From CF-161 sp035259145 (lineage in GTDB: Bacteria; Chloroflexota; Dormibacteria; Dormibacterales; Dormibacteraceae), in assembly GCA_035259145.1 (NCBI GenBank), contig DATFWQ010000061.1:1-28861 (forward strand): 28,861 nucleotides of DNA, in the 5' to 3' direction. The translations under genes were made by a program, and so were the position numbers. Positions 1-7,219 of this stretch are shown here, piece by piece. The notes beneath the pieces are model-generated. The model ran no database searches. It was not told the DNA's origin and saw only the letters and a list, made by a program, of their open reading frames with translations. Numbering within the stretch: the stretch's first letter is position 1; every line of letters begins with the position of its first letter.

Positions 1-6
1 GCCGCT

Positions 7-825
7 CTAGCTCACGAGCCGGTTGGTCAGGCGCCCGAGGTCGCCGACCTCGACGACCACCTCGTCGCCCGGCCGCAGCCACGGCTTGTCCGGCCTGCCC
101 TGGGCGACGCCCTCAGGAGTGCCGGTCGCGATCACGTCGCCCGGCTCCAGCGTCCAGTGTTTGCTGATGTAGCTGACCAGCTCGGCCACGCCGAAGACCA
201 TGTCGGCCGTGCTGGAGTCCTGCCGCGGAGCGCCGTTGACCGAGCACTGGACCCGGAGCGTCTGCGGATCCCCCACCTCGCCCGCACTGACCAGGTACGG
301 GCCCAGCGGCAGGAAGCGATCGAGCGACTTGCCGAGAAGCCACTGCGTGCTGCGGAACTGCAGATCCCTGGCGCTGACGTCGTTGCAGTTGCAGTAGCCC
401 CACACGCAGTCGAGCGCCTGGGCCTCGCCCACGTTGCGCGCGGAGCGGCCGATGACGACGCCCAGCTCGGCCTCGTAATCGTACCGCTCGGCCACGGCGG
501 GCAGCGGGATCTCTTCGCCGCAGGCCGCGAGCGAGTTGCTGAACTTCGAGAACAGGATCGGCGCGTCCGGCACCTGCGCCCCGGTCTCCTCGGCATGCCG
601 GCGGTAGTTGAGGCCGATGCAGATGATCTTGCTGGGAGACGGCGCGCACGGCCCCAGGCGAAGCCCAGCCTCGGAGACCCGCGACCCGGTGGCCCGCCGC
701 TCGATCTCGGCCGGTGTCAACGACAGCAGGGAGTTGAAGTCGCCGGCAGGCAGCTCGGCCACTCCGTCAGACGTGAGCAGTCCGGTGTGTAGTTCGCCAT
801 CGCGGTGAAACGTGAGCAGGCGCAA
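7..825 (-). CDS. fumarylacetoacetate hydrolase (FAH) family protein
   Basis: FAH-superfamily enzyme, probably hydrolysing or decarboxylating a 2,4-dioxo acid or related ring-cleavage or sugar-acid intermediate in the cytoplasm. The protein is about 272 aa. The core begins near residue 66 (KIICIGLNY). The metal-binding carboxylates are visible as E118 and E120 in YDYEAELGVVIG and D149 in NDVSARDLQ, and a GDVIATGTPEGV segment lies near the C-terminus; all are family hallmarks. I chose the TTG at 825 because GGGGGAAGAG lies just upstream; an ATG at 870 in the same frame has no ribosome binding site. It is the last gene of a minus-strand operon behind the SDR gene and the dehydrogenase fusion, so it likely acts late in the same catabolic route. 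The substrate cannot be read from sequence; 2,4-diketo-3-deoxy sugar acid hydrolase is one candidate. Confidence 0.88.
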   Translation of the reverse strand: MRLLTFHRDGELHTGLLTSDGVAELPAGDFNSLLSLTPAEIERRATGSRVSEAGLRLGPCAPSPSKIICIGLNYRRHAEETGAQVPDAPILFSKFSNSLAACGEEIPLPAVAERYDYEAELGVVIGRSARNVGEAQALDCVWGYCNCNDVSARDLQFRSTQWLLGKSLDRFLPLGPYLVSAGEVGDPQTLRVQCSVNGAPRQDSSTADMVFGVAELVSYISKHWTLEPGDVIATGTPEGVAQGRPDKPWLRPGDEVVVEVGDLGRLTNRLVS

Positions 826-879
826 TTGGTCTCTTCCCCCTGTACGTCGTTCGGTCCGACCTAAGAGCATAAGGCGAGG

Positions 880-1884
880 CTAGGGGGCCAGGAGGCGATC
901 CACGTCGAGACGGCCCTCCTCCGCGGCGGCCCTGAAGGTCGCGACGCTCTCGCGCACCCCCTCGCGCAGGGGCATCAACCTCGGACGGCCCAGCCGCCGC
1001 TCCACCGCCGACGTGTCGAAGGCGGCCGGGACCGGCAGCGGCGCCGGTTCGAACGTGATCTCTGCTGCTCCGCCAACCGCCTCCTGGATCGCCTCGACCA
1101 GATCCTCCATCGAGCAGGCCAGGACGGGAAGGTTGTATGTGTCGCTGCCCCCACCGTCTTCGCAGGCTCTTGCCGCCGCGATGAAGGCGTCCGCAACTTC
1201 GGCGGCGTGCTGGTAGCCCGCGACCCCTCCCCATCCGATGTGGTACGGACGTCCGACCGTAGCGGCGAGCATGGCCATCGTCGGGCTCGACGTGAGGCCC
1301 TGGTCGCGGCCGGGCCCGTACACGACGTCGGGCCGGAGGCCGATGGAGACGAGGCCGTATTCGCGCTCGTAGACGCGGGACATCCACTCGTCGGCCAGCT
1401 TGTACGCCCCGTAGAGGGTGGTCGGCTGCGCCGGCGCGTCGTGGGCCAGCGGTCCGTCGGGGTAGCGGTCGGCGGGCCCGTAGACCGCCACCGAGCTGGC
1501 GAAGGCGAGACCGCGAACCTGGTCTCGCAGGTTCCTGGCCGCCTCCAGGACCACCGCCATTCCCTCCACGTTGACACGGGCGCCGAGCATCGGCCGGGCG
1601 CGGGCGAAGGGCACCTGGAGGGCGGCCAGGTGAACGATGTGGGAGACGGCCTGCTCGCCTACCAGGCGCTGGAAGGCCTCGGCGTCGGTGACGTCACAGG
1701 GGACGAGGGGCACCTTCTGTTCGAGCTCGGGGTCGATGAGCCGCCAGCGATGCGTGTCACCTGGCAGGTCGGTGGCCACGACGGCCGTGCCTGCGCCGGT
1801 CAGGCGTTTCACGGTCCACGATCCGATGCAGCCCAGCGCGCCCGTCACGAGGAAACGTTCGAGTCGGACAGTCTCGCTTCCCAA
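880..1884 (-). CDS. NAD-dependent epimerase/dehydratase (extended SDR)
   Basis: Extended short-chain dehydrogenase/reductase of 334 aa. The Rossmann motif TGALGCIG is at residues 14-21. An acidic residue follows strand 2 (ATD at 37-39), which favours NAD. The catalytic serine region is FASSVAVYG (128-136), and the YxxxK pair is Y158/K162 in LYGAYK. This architecture is typical of UDP-sugar epimerases and of NAD-dependent uronate or sugar dehydrogenases. The TTG start lies 1 nt after the stop of the upstream fusion gene and is preceded by GGAG at 5 nt, so it is translationally coupled. Sitting between an oxidoreductase fusion and an FAH hydrolase, it more likely oxidises or epimerises a small sugar or hydroxy acid than makes cell-surface sugars. 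That role is inferred from context. Confidence 0.85.
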   Translation of the reverse strand: MGSETVRLERFLVTGALGCIGSWTVKRLTGAGTAVVATDLPGDTHRWRLIDPELEQKVPLVPCDVTDAEAFQRLVGEQAVSHIVHLAALQVPFARARPMLGARVNVEGMAVVLEAARNLRDQVRGLAFASSVAVYGPADRYPDGPLAHDAPAQPTTLYGAYKLADEWMSRVYEREYGLVSIGLRPDVVYGPGRDQGLTSSPTMAMLAATVGRPYHIGWGGVAGYQHAAEVADAFIAAARACEDGGGSDTYNLPVLACSMEDLVEAIQEAVGGAAEITFEPAPLPVPAAFDTSAVERRLGRPRLMPLREGVRESVATFRAAAEEGRLDVDRLLAP

Positions 1885-1885
1885 G

Positions 1886-4330
1886 TCAGCTCCGAAGGTT
1901 GACCGTTACGCTCTTGGTCTGCGTGAAGCTCTCCAGCATCCCCTCGAGCGAAAACTCGCGCCCGATTCCACTCTGTTTGAAGCCACCATAGGACTGGCCG
2001 GGGAACTGGCCGACCCCCTGGTTGATCTGCACCCAGCCGGACTCGATCGCGTGGGCGGTGCGCAGCGCCTGCGTCACGTCGCGGCACCAGACATACGCAG
2101 CCAGGCCGTAGTGGCTGTCATTCGCCATGCGCACCGCTTCCTGCTCGTCACTCCAGGGGATGACGACCAGCACGGGGCCAAAGATCTCTTCACGGGCGAT
2201 CCGCCACTCGTTCTCCACCCCCGCAAAAACCGTGGGCTGGACGTAGTAGCCCTCGGCGAGGGGGCCCTCGACAGGCGGCATGCCACCGATGACGACGCGC
2301 GCCTGTTGCCTCTCGAGGCCGTCGCGGATGTACGAGCAGACGCGGTCGAACTGCTTCCGGTTGATGATGCTGCCCATGTCGGTGGCCTCGTCCAGCGGGT
2401 CGCCGACCTTCAGCGCTCCCAACCTGCCCACCAGCTTGTCCAGGAACGAGTCCACTATCGACTCGTGCAAGAACAGCCTTGAGCCGGCGGTGCAGGACTG
2501 GCCCTGACGGGTGAAGCGCATGCCGGCGATCACGCCGTCCGCGGTCCGGTCGTCGTCCGAGTCGGGGAAGACGATGGCCGGGCTCTTGCCGCCCAGCTCC
2601 AAAGACACAGGCGCGATCCGCTCGGCCGCCGCCCGCATCACCGACCGCCCCACAACGGTGGAACCCGTGAATGACAGCTTGGCCACGTCGGGGTGCGCCG
2701 CCAGCGCTGCGCCGCACTCCTCTCCGTAGCCGGTCAGCACGTTGAGCACGCCGGCGGGCAGCTGCTGGGCGCAGATGCGAGCGAGCATCAGGACGGCCAG
2801 CGGTGCATCCTCCGCCGCCTTGAGAACGAGGGTGTTGCCGGCCGTGATCGCCATCGCGATCTTCAACGAACCCAGCAGCACGGGCGAGTTCCAGGGGATG
2901 ATGGCGCCCACCACGCCGATCGGCTCGCGCCTGCTGTAGCTCAGCATCTCCTCACCCAGCGGGATCACCGAGCCCTTGATCTCGCCGGCCGCCCCGCCGA
3001 AGTACCGGAAGACCTCGGCCGCGCCCTTGACCTCGGGCCGGGCCTGAGGCCTGATGGCGTTGCCGGTCTCGGTGGCGAGAAGTGTCGCCATCTCCTCTGC
3101 TCGCTCGTCGATGCCGTCGGCGATCTGCAGCATCAGCTTGCCGCGTTCGCGGGGCGCGACCAGCCTCCAGAACTGGAAGGCCCGGGCGGCCGCGCTGACT
3201 GCGATGTCGACGTCCGCAGCGTTGGCGCGCGGCACCTCGGCGATGAGGCGGCCACGCTGAGCCGGCTTCTCCACCGGCAGGAAGGCGCCGCCGGCGCTCT
3301 CACGCCACTCGCCGTCGACCAGCATGAGTTCGCGCCTTACGTCGGTCCTCTCCTCGCCAGGGTCCTCCAGAGGAGCGGGGGCACCCGTACCGCCGCCGCC
3401 GGCGCTGAGCTGGATGTCCCAGAGCCTTCCGTTCGGCGCTTCGCCGGTGCCCTCCAGCAGCTTCGCCACGGCCGACATGTCCAGCCTCCCATGACCCTGG
3501 CGGCTGGCCAGCGCGTAGAGCTGGTGGGTCATCGCTGTCAGGGTGAGCGGCAGGCCCAGGTCCGCACCCGCGTCCAGCGCCAGGCCCAGGTCCTTGCGCA
3601 TCAGGTCGACCATGAAGCCGGGGGCGAAGCCGTCGTTTACCGGCGCCTCGGCCACCAGTCCGGGAACCGGTGCGCGGCGTAGCATCCAGCAGCTCCCCGT
3701 GCTCTTGCTGATGACGTCCATGAGGACTCTGGGATCGGCACCCGAGCGGATGCCGAGCGCAAACGCCTCCGCCACCGCGACCATCGAAGAGCCCGCAAGC
3801 AGGTTGTTGGCGAGCTTGACCGTCTCGCCCATCCCGATCGGTCCGCAGTGGATGACGTTGGTGCCCATCGCGCCCAGCAGGTCCCGATGGGTCTCGAGCA
3901 CGTCAGGGTCGCCGCCGACCATGATCGTGAGAGTGCCGTCGCGGGCACCGATCGAAGAGCCGCTGACCGGCGCGTCCAGCATCGTGCAGCCCGCGGCGCT
4001 GACCGCTTCTGCAACCCGCCTGGTGGTGGCGGGGTCGACGGTGCTCATGTCGATGACGGTTGCGCCTGGGTGCAGTCCTTCGATCACGCCGTCCGGTCCC
4101 AGCATGGCCTGGAGTACGTGGCGAGATGCCGGCAGCATGGATATGACGACGTCCGTCCCCGACGCGGCATGCCGCGCGGAGCCCGCCGGCTCGGCGCCCT
4201 TCGCCTCGAGCGGCAGCATGCGGCTCGGGTCGACGTCGAACACCTGGATTGCGTGACCGGCGTCAAGCAGGTTGCTCGCCATCGGCTGCCCCATGGTGCC
4301 CAGGCCCACGAAGCCGATCTTCTTCCCCAT
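1886..4330 (-). CDS. fused 3-hydroxyisobutyrate dehydrogenase-like / aldehyde dehydrogenase
   Basis: One 814-aa frame carrying two whole enzymes. Residues 1-300 form a beta-hydroxyacid dehydrogenase: GLGTMG at 9-14, substrate signature DAPVSGS at 119-125, and catalytic lysine K172 with N176 in KLANN. Residues 336-814 form an NAD(P)-dependent aldehyde dehydrogenase: PWN at 479-481, K504, FTGST at 554-558, E578 in LELGGKSP, nucleophile C613 in GQSCTAG, and EEIFGPV near 714. The linker (about 300-335) is rich in Gly, Pro and Glu. A hydroxy acid oxidised by the first half would give a semialdehyde for the second, as in valine catabolism, though the thiol motif resembles non-acylating ALDHs rather than the CoA-acylating MmsA type. 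GGGAGGAG precedes the ATG. Met336 could be an internal start with only weak AAGG upstream. First gene of the operon. Confidence 0.88.
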   Translation of the reverse strand: MGKKIGFVGLGTMGQPMASNLLDAGHAIQVFDVDPSRMLPLEAKGAEPAGSARHAASGTDVVISMLPASRHVLQAMLGPDGVIEGLHPGATVIDMSTVDPATTRRVAEAVSAAGCTMLDAPVSGSSIGARDGTLTIMVGGDPDVLETHRDLLGAMGTNVIHCGPIGMGETVKLANNLLAGSSMVAVAEAFALGIRSGADPRVLMDVISKSTGSCWMLRRAPVPGLVAEAPVNDGFAPGFMVDLMRKDLGLALDAGADLGLPLTLTAMTHQLYALASRQGHGRLDMSAVAKLLEGTGEAPNGRLWDIQLSAGGGGTGAPAPLEDPGEERTDVRRELMLVDGEWRESAGGAFLPVEKPAQRGRLIAEVPRANAADVDIAVSAAARAFQFWRLVAPRERGKLMLQIADGIDERAEEMATLLATETGNAIRPQARPEVKGAAEVFRYFGGAAGEIKGSVIPLGEEMLSYSRREPIGVVGAIIPWNSPVLLGSLKIAMAITAGNTLVLKAAEDAPLAVLMLARICAQQLPAGVLNVLTGYGEECGAALAAHPDVAKLSFTGSTVVGRSVMRAAAERIAPVSLELGGKSPAIVFPDSDDDRTADGVIAGMRFTRQGQSCTAGSRLFLHESIVDSFLDKLVGRLGALKVGDPLDEATDMGSIINRKQFDRVCSYIRDGLERQQARVVIGGMPPVEGPLAEGYYVQPTVFAGVENEWRIAREEIFGPVLVVIPWSDEQEAVRMANDSHYGLAAYVWCRDVTQALRTAHAIESGWVQINQGVGQFPGQSYGGFKQSGIGREFSLEGMLESFTQTKSVTVNLRS

Positions 4331-4422
4331 CGAGGCTCCTCCCTGCGTTGTGGTCCCTCTACCTTAAGCCCGCCGCGGCGGCGGCCTCCCCAACACCGCC
4401 GGGGACACTGGTCGTTCCAGGT

Positions 4423-4804
4423 TCAGGAGCCCCGAGCTTCGGGCGCTGAGCGCTCGGAGCCAGCGTCGTCACCGGCGTTCGTGGGAGTGGCGCCGGAGTT
4501 CAGCATGCCACTGGCCTCCATGCGTCGCAGCAGCTCGGCGCGCTGCTCTTCGAGGTGCTTCAGGATCTGCACCGTCAACTCGGTGTTCTCCCGGATGCGG
4601 GTCAGGATCTCGACGTCCTGCTGGTCGGCCTTTTCCGCTTCACCGGCGGCGTGCTCCAGCGTGAGCCGGTCCTTCTGCGATCCGGTCGGCCAGGCGCTCG
4701 CCAAACGACGCCTCGTCGACCGCGATCTGGTTGACCGGGTGCCGGCTGGGCGCCAGCCCCCTGCGAACCTGCAACAGGCGCTCCTTTACGTCGGTATCGA
4801 TCAT
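4423..4804 (-). pseudogene. DUF1003 membrane protein, internally deleted and frameshifted
   Basis: Two pieces of a DUF1003 protein lie in different frames. The first frame, from ATG 4804, reads 54 codons with a typical family N-terminus ending GERLADRI near 4680, then goes out of phase and stops. The other frame carries the family C-terminal tail SQKDRLTLEH followed by a long charged helix (EKADQQDVEILTRIREN) and a low-complexity end at 4423. In intact DUF1003 proteins these pieces are separated by two membrane helices and a QNRQ segment; here they are adjacent, so about 60-80 codons appear to be missing. The 93-aa frame starting at TTG 4704 might still be translated as a soluble fragment, but its first nine residues are out-of-frame sequence. 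Family assignment is from remembered motif similarity. Confidence 0.6.
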
Positions 4805-4832
4805 TTCGAGGCGAGAATGTACAGAGCCGGGC

Positions 4833-5042
4833 TCACCTGGTGTGCAGAGGCAGGTCGAGCTGGGGATCGGTGCGGCGTCGATAGTCCTCCACAGCCTCTC
4901 TTACCAGCCGTGCCATCGGCTCCCGGCGCCGGAACGCCGTCTCCCTGAGCCACTCGTACAGATCCACCGGGAACCCGATCGGTACCTTGATCGACGGCTC
5001 CCGATATCGCGATATCACGACATCCCCATGATATCGCGACAT
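4833..5042 (-). CDS. small ribbon-helix-helix-like protein (antitoxin/CopG type)
   Basis: A protein of about 69 aa whose middle has the pattern of a ribbon-helix-helix DNA-binding domain: a short strand (SIKVPIGFP) followed by two helices (VDLYEWLRETAFRRRE and PMARLVREAVEDYRRR). Such proteins are dimeric repressors, often antitoxins, that bind short palindromes at their own promoter. The start is uncertain. ATG 5042 is given; ATG 5057 and GTG 5018 are also in frame, and the last has TATCAT 9 nt upstream, which would suit a leaderless message. No toxin gene is adjacent; downstream is the broken DUF1003 gene. It is divergent from the clamp gene, and GATATCGCGA repeats lie across its start region. 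Confidence 0.6.
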   Translation of the reverse strand: MSRYHGDVVISRYREPSIKVPIGFPVDLYEWLRETAFRRREPMARLVREAVEDYRRRTDPQLDLPLHTR

Positions 5043-5051
5043 TCGATATTC
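5003..5051. promoter_or_regulatory. GATATCGCGA palindrome cluster between divergent genes
   Basis: GATATCGCGATATC (5003-5016) is a perfect 14-bp palindrome. The same first ten bases recur at 5030-5039, and a GATATT half-like copy lies at 5045-5050. They overlap the possible start codons of the RHH-like gene and the -10 box of the clamp gene, which fits an autoregulatory operator for the RHH-like protein. Binding is inferred, not shown. Confidence 0.45.
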
Positions 5052-5052
5052 T
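5047..5052 (+). promoter_or_regulatory. -10 box of a leaderless promoter for the clamp gene
   Basis: TATTCT matches TANNNT and ends 7 nt before the GTG start at 5060. No Shine-Dalgarno sequence is present, so transcription would begin at or next to the start codon. The box lies inside the GATATCGCGA repeat cluster. Confidence 0.5.
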
Positions 5053-5059
5053 GGCATGC

Positions 5060-6166
5060 GTGAAGCTGTCCTGCGATGCAGCCGAGCTGGCGGCGGCGCT
5101 GGCCGCCGTCTCACGGGCGCTGGCCCCCCGCACGACTCTGCCGGTCCTGGGAAGCGTGCGCCTGGAGGCGAACGCCGATCGCCTGGTGCTCGCCGCGACC
5201 AACCTGGAACTCTGCATCCTCAAGCCGGTCCAGGCGGAAGTCGCCGAGCAGGGTGCCGTCGCGGTGCCCGGCCGGCTGCTCACCGAATTCACAGCGGCCA
5301 TCGGAGCCGAACGGCTGGACGTCGAGCTGCGCACACCCGGGCTGCGGCTTCGGCTGCACACGCCGTCCTACGAGACCGAGATCCATGGAATCGATCCGGA
5401 CGAATTTCCGCCTGCGCCGGCAGAAGACGGCGGTGAGCAGGTCAGCCTGCCCGCAGACCGGCTGGTCGACGCGATCGCAGACACGCTGGCGGCGGCCTCC
5501 ACAGACGAGGCCAGACCGGCCCTGACGGGCGTCCGGATTCGCGCGGCCGATCACTGCATGACGCTCACCGCCACCGACGGCTACCGGCTGGCGGAGCGGA
5601 CGGTGGCTGCCGACCAGTCCGGGACGCTCGCCGTCACAGTCCCGGCTCGGACGATGGCGGAGGTTGCCAGGCTGTTCCGAGGCGCTCATGGCCCCGTGGA
5701 GGTGATCGTGGCCCAGCAGGGCGGCCAGGTCTTCTTCCGAGGCCATGACGGAGAGGTCAGCTCGCGGGTGATCGACGGCGGGTATCCCAACACCCGGCGC
5801 TTGATCCCGGACGCCTGGACGACGCGAGCCTCGCTCGACGCCGGCGAGCTGAACCGCCGCCTGCGTGCGCTCATGCCCTTCGCTCAGCCGAGCGCGAACG
5901 TCGTCAGGCTGGCCGTCGGTTCCGACGTCGTCAGCCTGTCCGCGGCGGCAACGGACGTGGGGTCGGCCCGTACACAGCTGAAGGCCGATGTGTCCGGACC
6001 GGAGATGGCCGTCGCGTTCAACGCGCGCTACTTGCTCGACTGTCTTGCGACCACAGGAGATCGGATAGACCTGGAGCTCCAGGGCCCACTGGCTCCCGCG
6101 GTGGTCAGGCGGCCGGCGACCGGAGACTACGTCTATCTGTTCATGCCTGTCCGCAGCTCGCGGTAA
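5060..6166 (+). CDS. dnaN: DNA polymerase III beta subunit (sliding clamp), probable extra copy
   Basis: A 368-aa ring-forming clamp, the full usual length, which tethers polymerases and repair enzymes to DNA. The three-domain pattern is intact. The first domain has PRTTLPVLGSVRL; the second has TATDGYRLAERTV; the third begins after RVIDGGYPNTRRLIP, has FNARYLLDCLA, and ends YLFMPVR. That C-terminal motif lines the peptide-binding pocket, so partner binding looks preserved. The GTG start is chosen because it follows the -10 box by 7 nt. The usual dnaN neighbours (dnaA, recF, gyrB) are absent: upstream is an RHH-like gene and downstream an unknown protein and a pentapeptide-repeat protein. It is therefore likely a paralogue, possibly under separate control, but a relocated sole copy cannot be excluded. 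Confidence 0.9.
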   Translation: MKLSCDAAELAAALAAVSRALAPRTTLPVLGSVRLEANADRLVLAATNLELCILKPVQAEVAEQGAVAVPGRLLTEFTAAIGAERLDVELRTPGLRLRLHTPSYETEIHGIDPDEFPPAPAEDGGEQVSLPADRLVDAIADTLAAASTDEARPALTGVRIRAADHCMTLTATDGYRLAERTVAADQSGTLAVTVPARTMAEVARLFRGAHGPVEVIVAQQGGQVFFRGHDGEVSSRVIDGGYPNTRRLIPDAWTTRASLDAGELNRRLRALMPFAQPSANVVRLAVGSDVVSLSAAATDVGSARTQLKADVSGPEMAVAFNARYLLDCLATTGDRIDLELQGPLAPAVVRRPATGDYVYLFMPVRSSR

Positions 6167-6200
6167 CGACGGCGAGAGCAACTCGGAGTCCGCTACCCGC

Positions 6201-6206
6201 CACAAT
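6201..6206 (+). promoter_or_regulatory. possible -10 box upstream of the 6215 gene
   Basis: CACAAT ends 8 nt before the GTG start at 6215, the same geometry as other starts here. It departs from TANNNT at its first base, so the call is weak. Confidence 0.25.
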
Positions 6207-6214
6207 GGATCGCC

Positions 6215-6640
6215 GTGACACCGGCCGAGGAGCTCCTCCACCTCCACGATGGCGCCGCCGGGGCCGAGCCGCCGGGCGAGATCGACGCGCTGACTGCGCC
6301 GAACGGGCACCGCACGCTGGAGCGCGCTCGCGAGGTGCTGGAGCCCGTCTTCCGGCGCGCCGCGTCGGCTGACGAGTGGCCGGGGACGAAGGAGTGGACT
6401 TCACTGCTGCCGCGCTGGTTCACCGCGGCGTGCGTGGACGACTCCGAGGTCAGGGACTGCGTACTGGACAGGTGGTCCCTGCGCGCCTGGACCTACTGGT
6501 TCCAGCCTGGGCTGCGCAAGTGGCGCTGGTGGGACACCAGAGTAGAGGACGATCGGCTCGTCGTGTCTGTGCTCGTCCTGCAGCGGCCCTACCTGCGGGG
6601 TGCGCTCGAGTGGCTGCTGAAGGTCGCCAGTGAGGCTTGA
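6215..6640 (+). CDS. uncharacterised 141-aa protein
   Basis: Not recognised. It is an acidic-then-aromatic protein of 141 aa with no signal peptide or membrane segment. The middle has an unusual tryptophan-rich stretch (RWSLRAWTYWFQPGLRKWRWWDTR, in two parts around residues 86-108), followed by strand-like VEDDRLVVSVLVLQRP and a hydrophobic C-terminal helix. The GTG start follows the clamp gene by 48 nt, and the 3' end overlaps the pentapeptide-repeat gene by 11 bp, so those two are likely co-translated. The Trp/Tyr cluster looks like a binding surface, which is speculative. Confidence 0.65.
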   Translation: MTPAEELLHLHDGAAGAEPPGEIDALTAPNGHRTLERAREVLEPVFRRAASADEWPGTKEWTSLLPRWFTAACVDDSEVRDCVLDRWSLRAWTYWFQPGLRKWRWWDTRVEDDRLVVSVLVLQRPYLRGALEWLLKVASEA

Positions 6641-7175
6641 GGACGGAGAGGCCCACAGGGGCCTGCGCATCCGTGGCGAGAGCCTCGCAGCCGGCCGCCT
6701 CCGGATGGCTCAGCTGCTGGGGTGCCGGCTGACCGACTGTGACCTCTCGAACGCGGAGTGGGAGCTCTGCCGGTTGGAGAACACGGTCTTCGAACGCTGC
6801 CGGCTGACCGGCTTCCGCCTGTCAGAGTGCAGCGGCTTAGACGTGGCGTTTCGTGACTGCCAGGGCCGCTACCTCCAGCTTGACCGCTGCAAGATCGAAG
6901 GCGGCCGGTTCGAGACCTGCCAGCTGAACGAGTCCACCATGATGGGCTGCGAGCTGCCGCGGGCGGTGTTCACCGGATGCGACCTGGCGGGAGCGGTCCT
7001 CAGCGGCTCGCGACTTCGCGGTGCGGACCTTCGCGGCTGCACGATCGGCGGCATCCGTGCCTCGCTGGACGACCTGGCCGGCACTGTGCTCGACCCCGAG
7101 CAGGCCGCGGCCGTCCTCATGGGCGAGGTCGGCATACGCGTGGTTCCGGTTGGAGTCGAGCTCACCGGGCCTTAG
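6630..7175 (+). CDS. pentapeptide-repeat protein with a cysteine ladder
   Basis: A 181-aa protein with about 22 tandem pentapeptides between residues 30 and 142, expected to fold into a right-handed square beta-helix. The central position is mostly Leu, Phe, Ile or Met. The position two before it is Cys in every second repeat: residues 37, 47, 57, 67, 77, 87, 97, 107, 117 and 137, with Ser at 127. Pentapeptide proteins such as Qnr and MfpA mimic DNA and bind gyrase, but most family members have unknown roles. The GTG start overlaps the preceding gene, with AAGG upstream. The C-terminal 35 residues (SLDDLAGTVLDPEQAAAVLMGEVG, in parts) form a cap seen in related proteins. Confidence 0.85.
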   Translation: MRLEDGEAHRGLRIRGESLAAGRLRMAQLLGCRLTDCDLSNAEWELCRLENTVFERCRLTGFRLSECSGLDVAFRDCQGRYLQLDRCKIEGGRFETCQLNESTMMGCELPRAVFTGCDLAGAVLSGSRLRGADLRGCTIGGIRASLDDLAGTVLDPEQAAAVLMGEVGIRVVPVGVELTGP

Positions 7176-7188
7176 AGGGATCGGCGCT

Positions 7189-7208
7189 GTTCCGGAAGTG
7201 GACGGAAC
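7189..7208. terminator. short hairpin between convergent genes
   Basis: GTTCCG at 7189-7194 pairs with CGGAAC at 7203-7208 over an 8-nt loop. It lies between the pentapeptide gene stop and the convergent acetyltransferase stop. There is no T tract, so terminator function is uncertain. Confidence 0.3.
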
Positions 7209-7219
7209 GCAGGCGGGTG

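Noticed and set aside
4833..5042. Toxin-antitoxin pair at the RHH-like gene
   Set aside because: No toxin-like gene is adjacent on either side; the downstream neighbour is a broken DUF1003 gene and the upstream one is dnaN.
5111..6310. 399-codon frame antisense to the clamp gene
   Set aside because: A high-GC shadow of a clearly conserved plus-strand gene; composition is Arg/Gly/Asp-rich with no recognisable domain.
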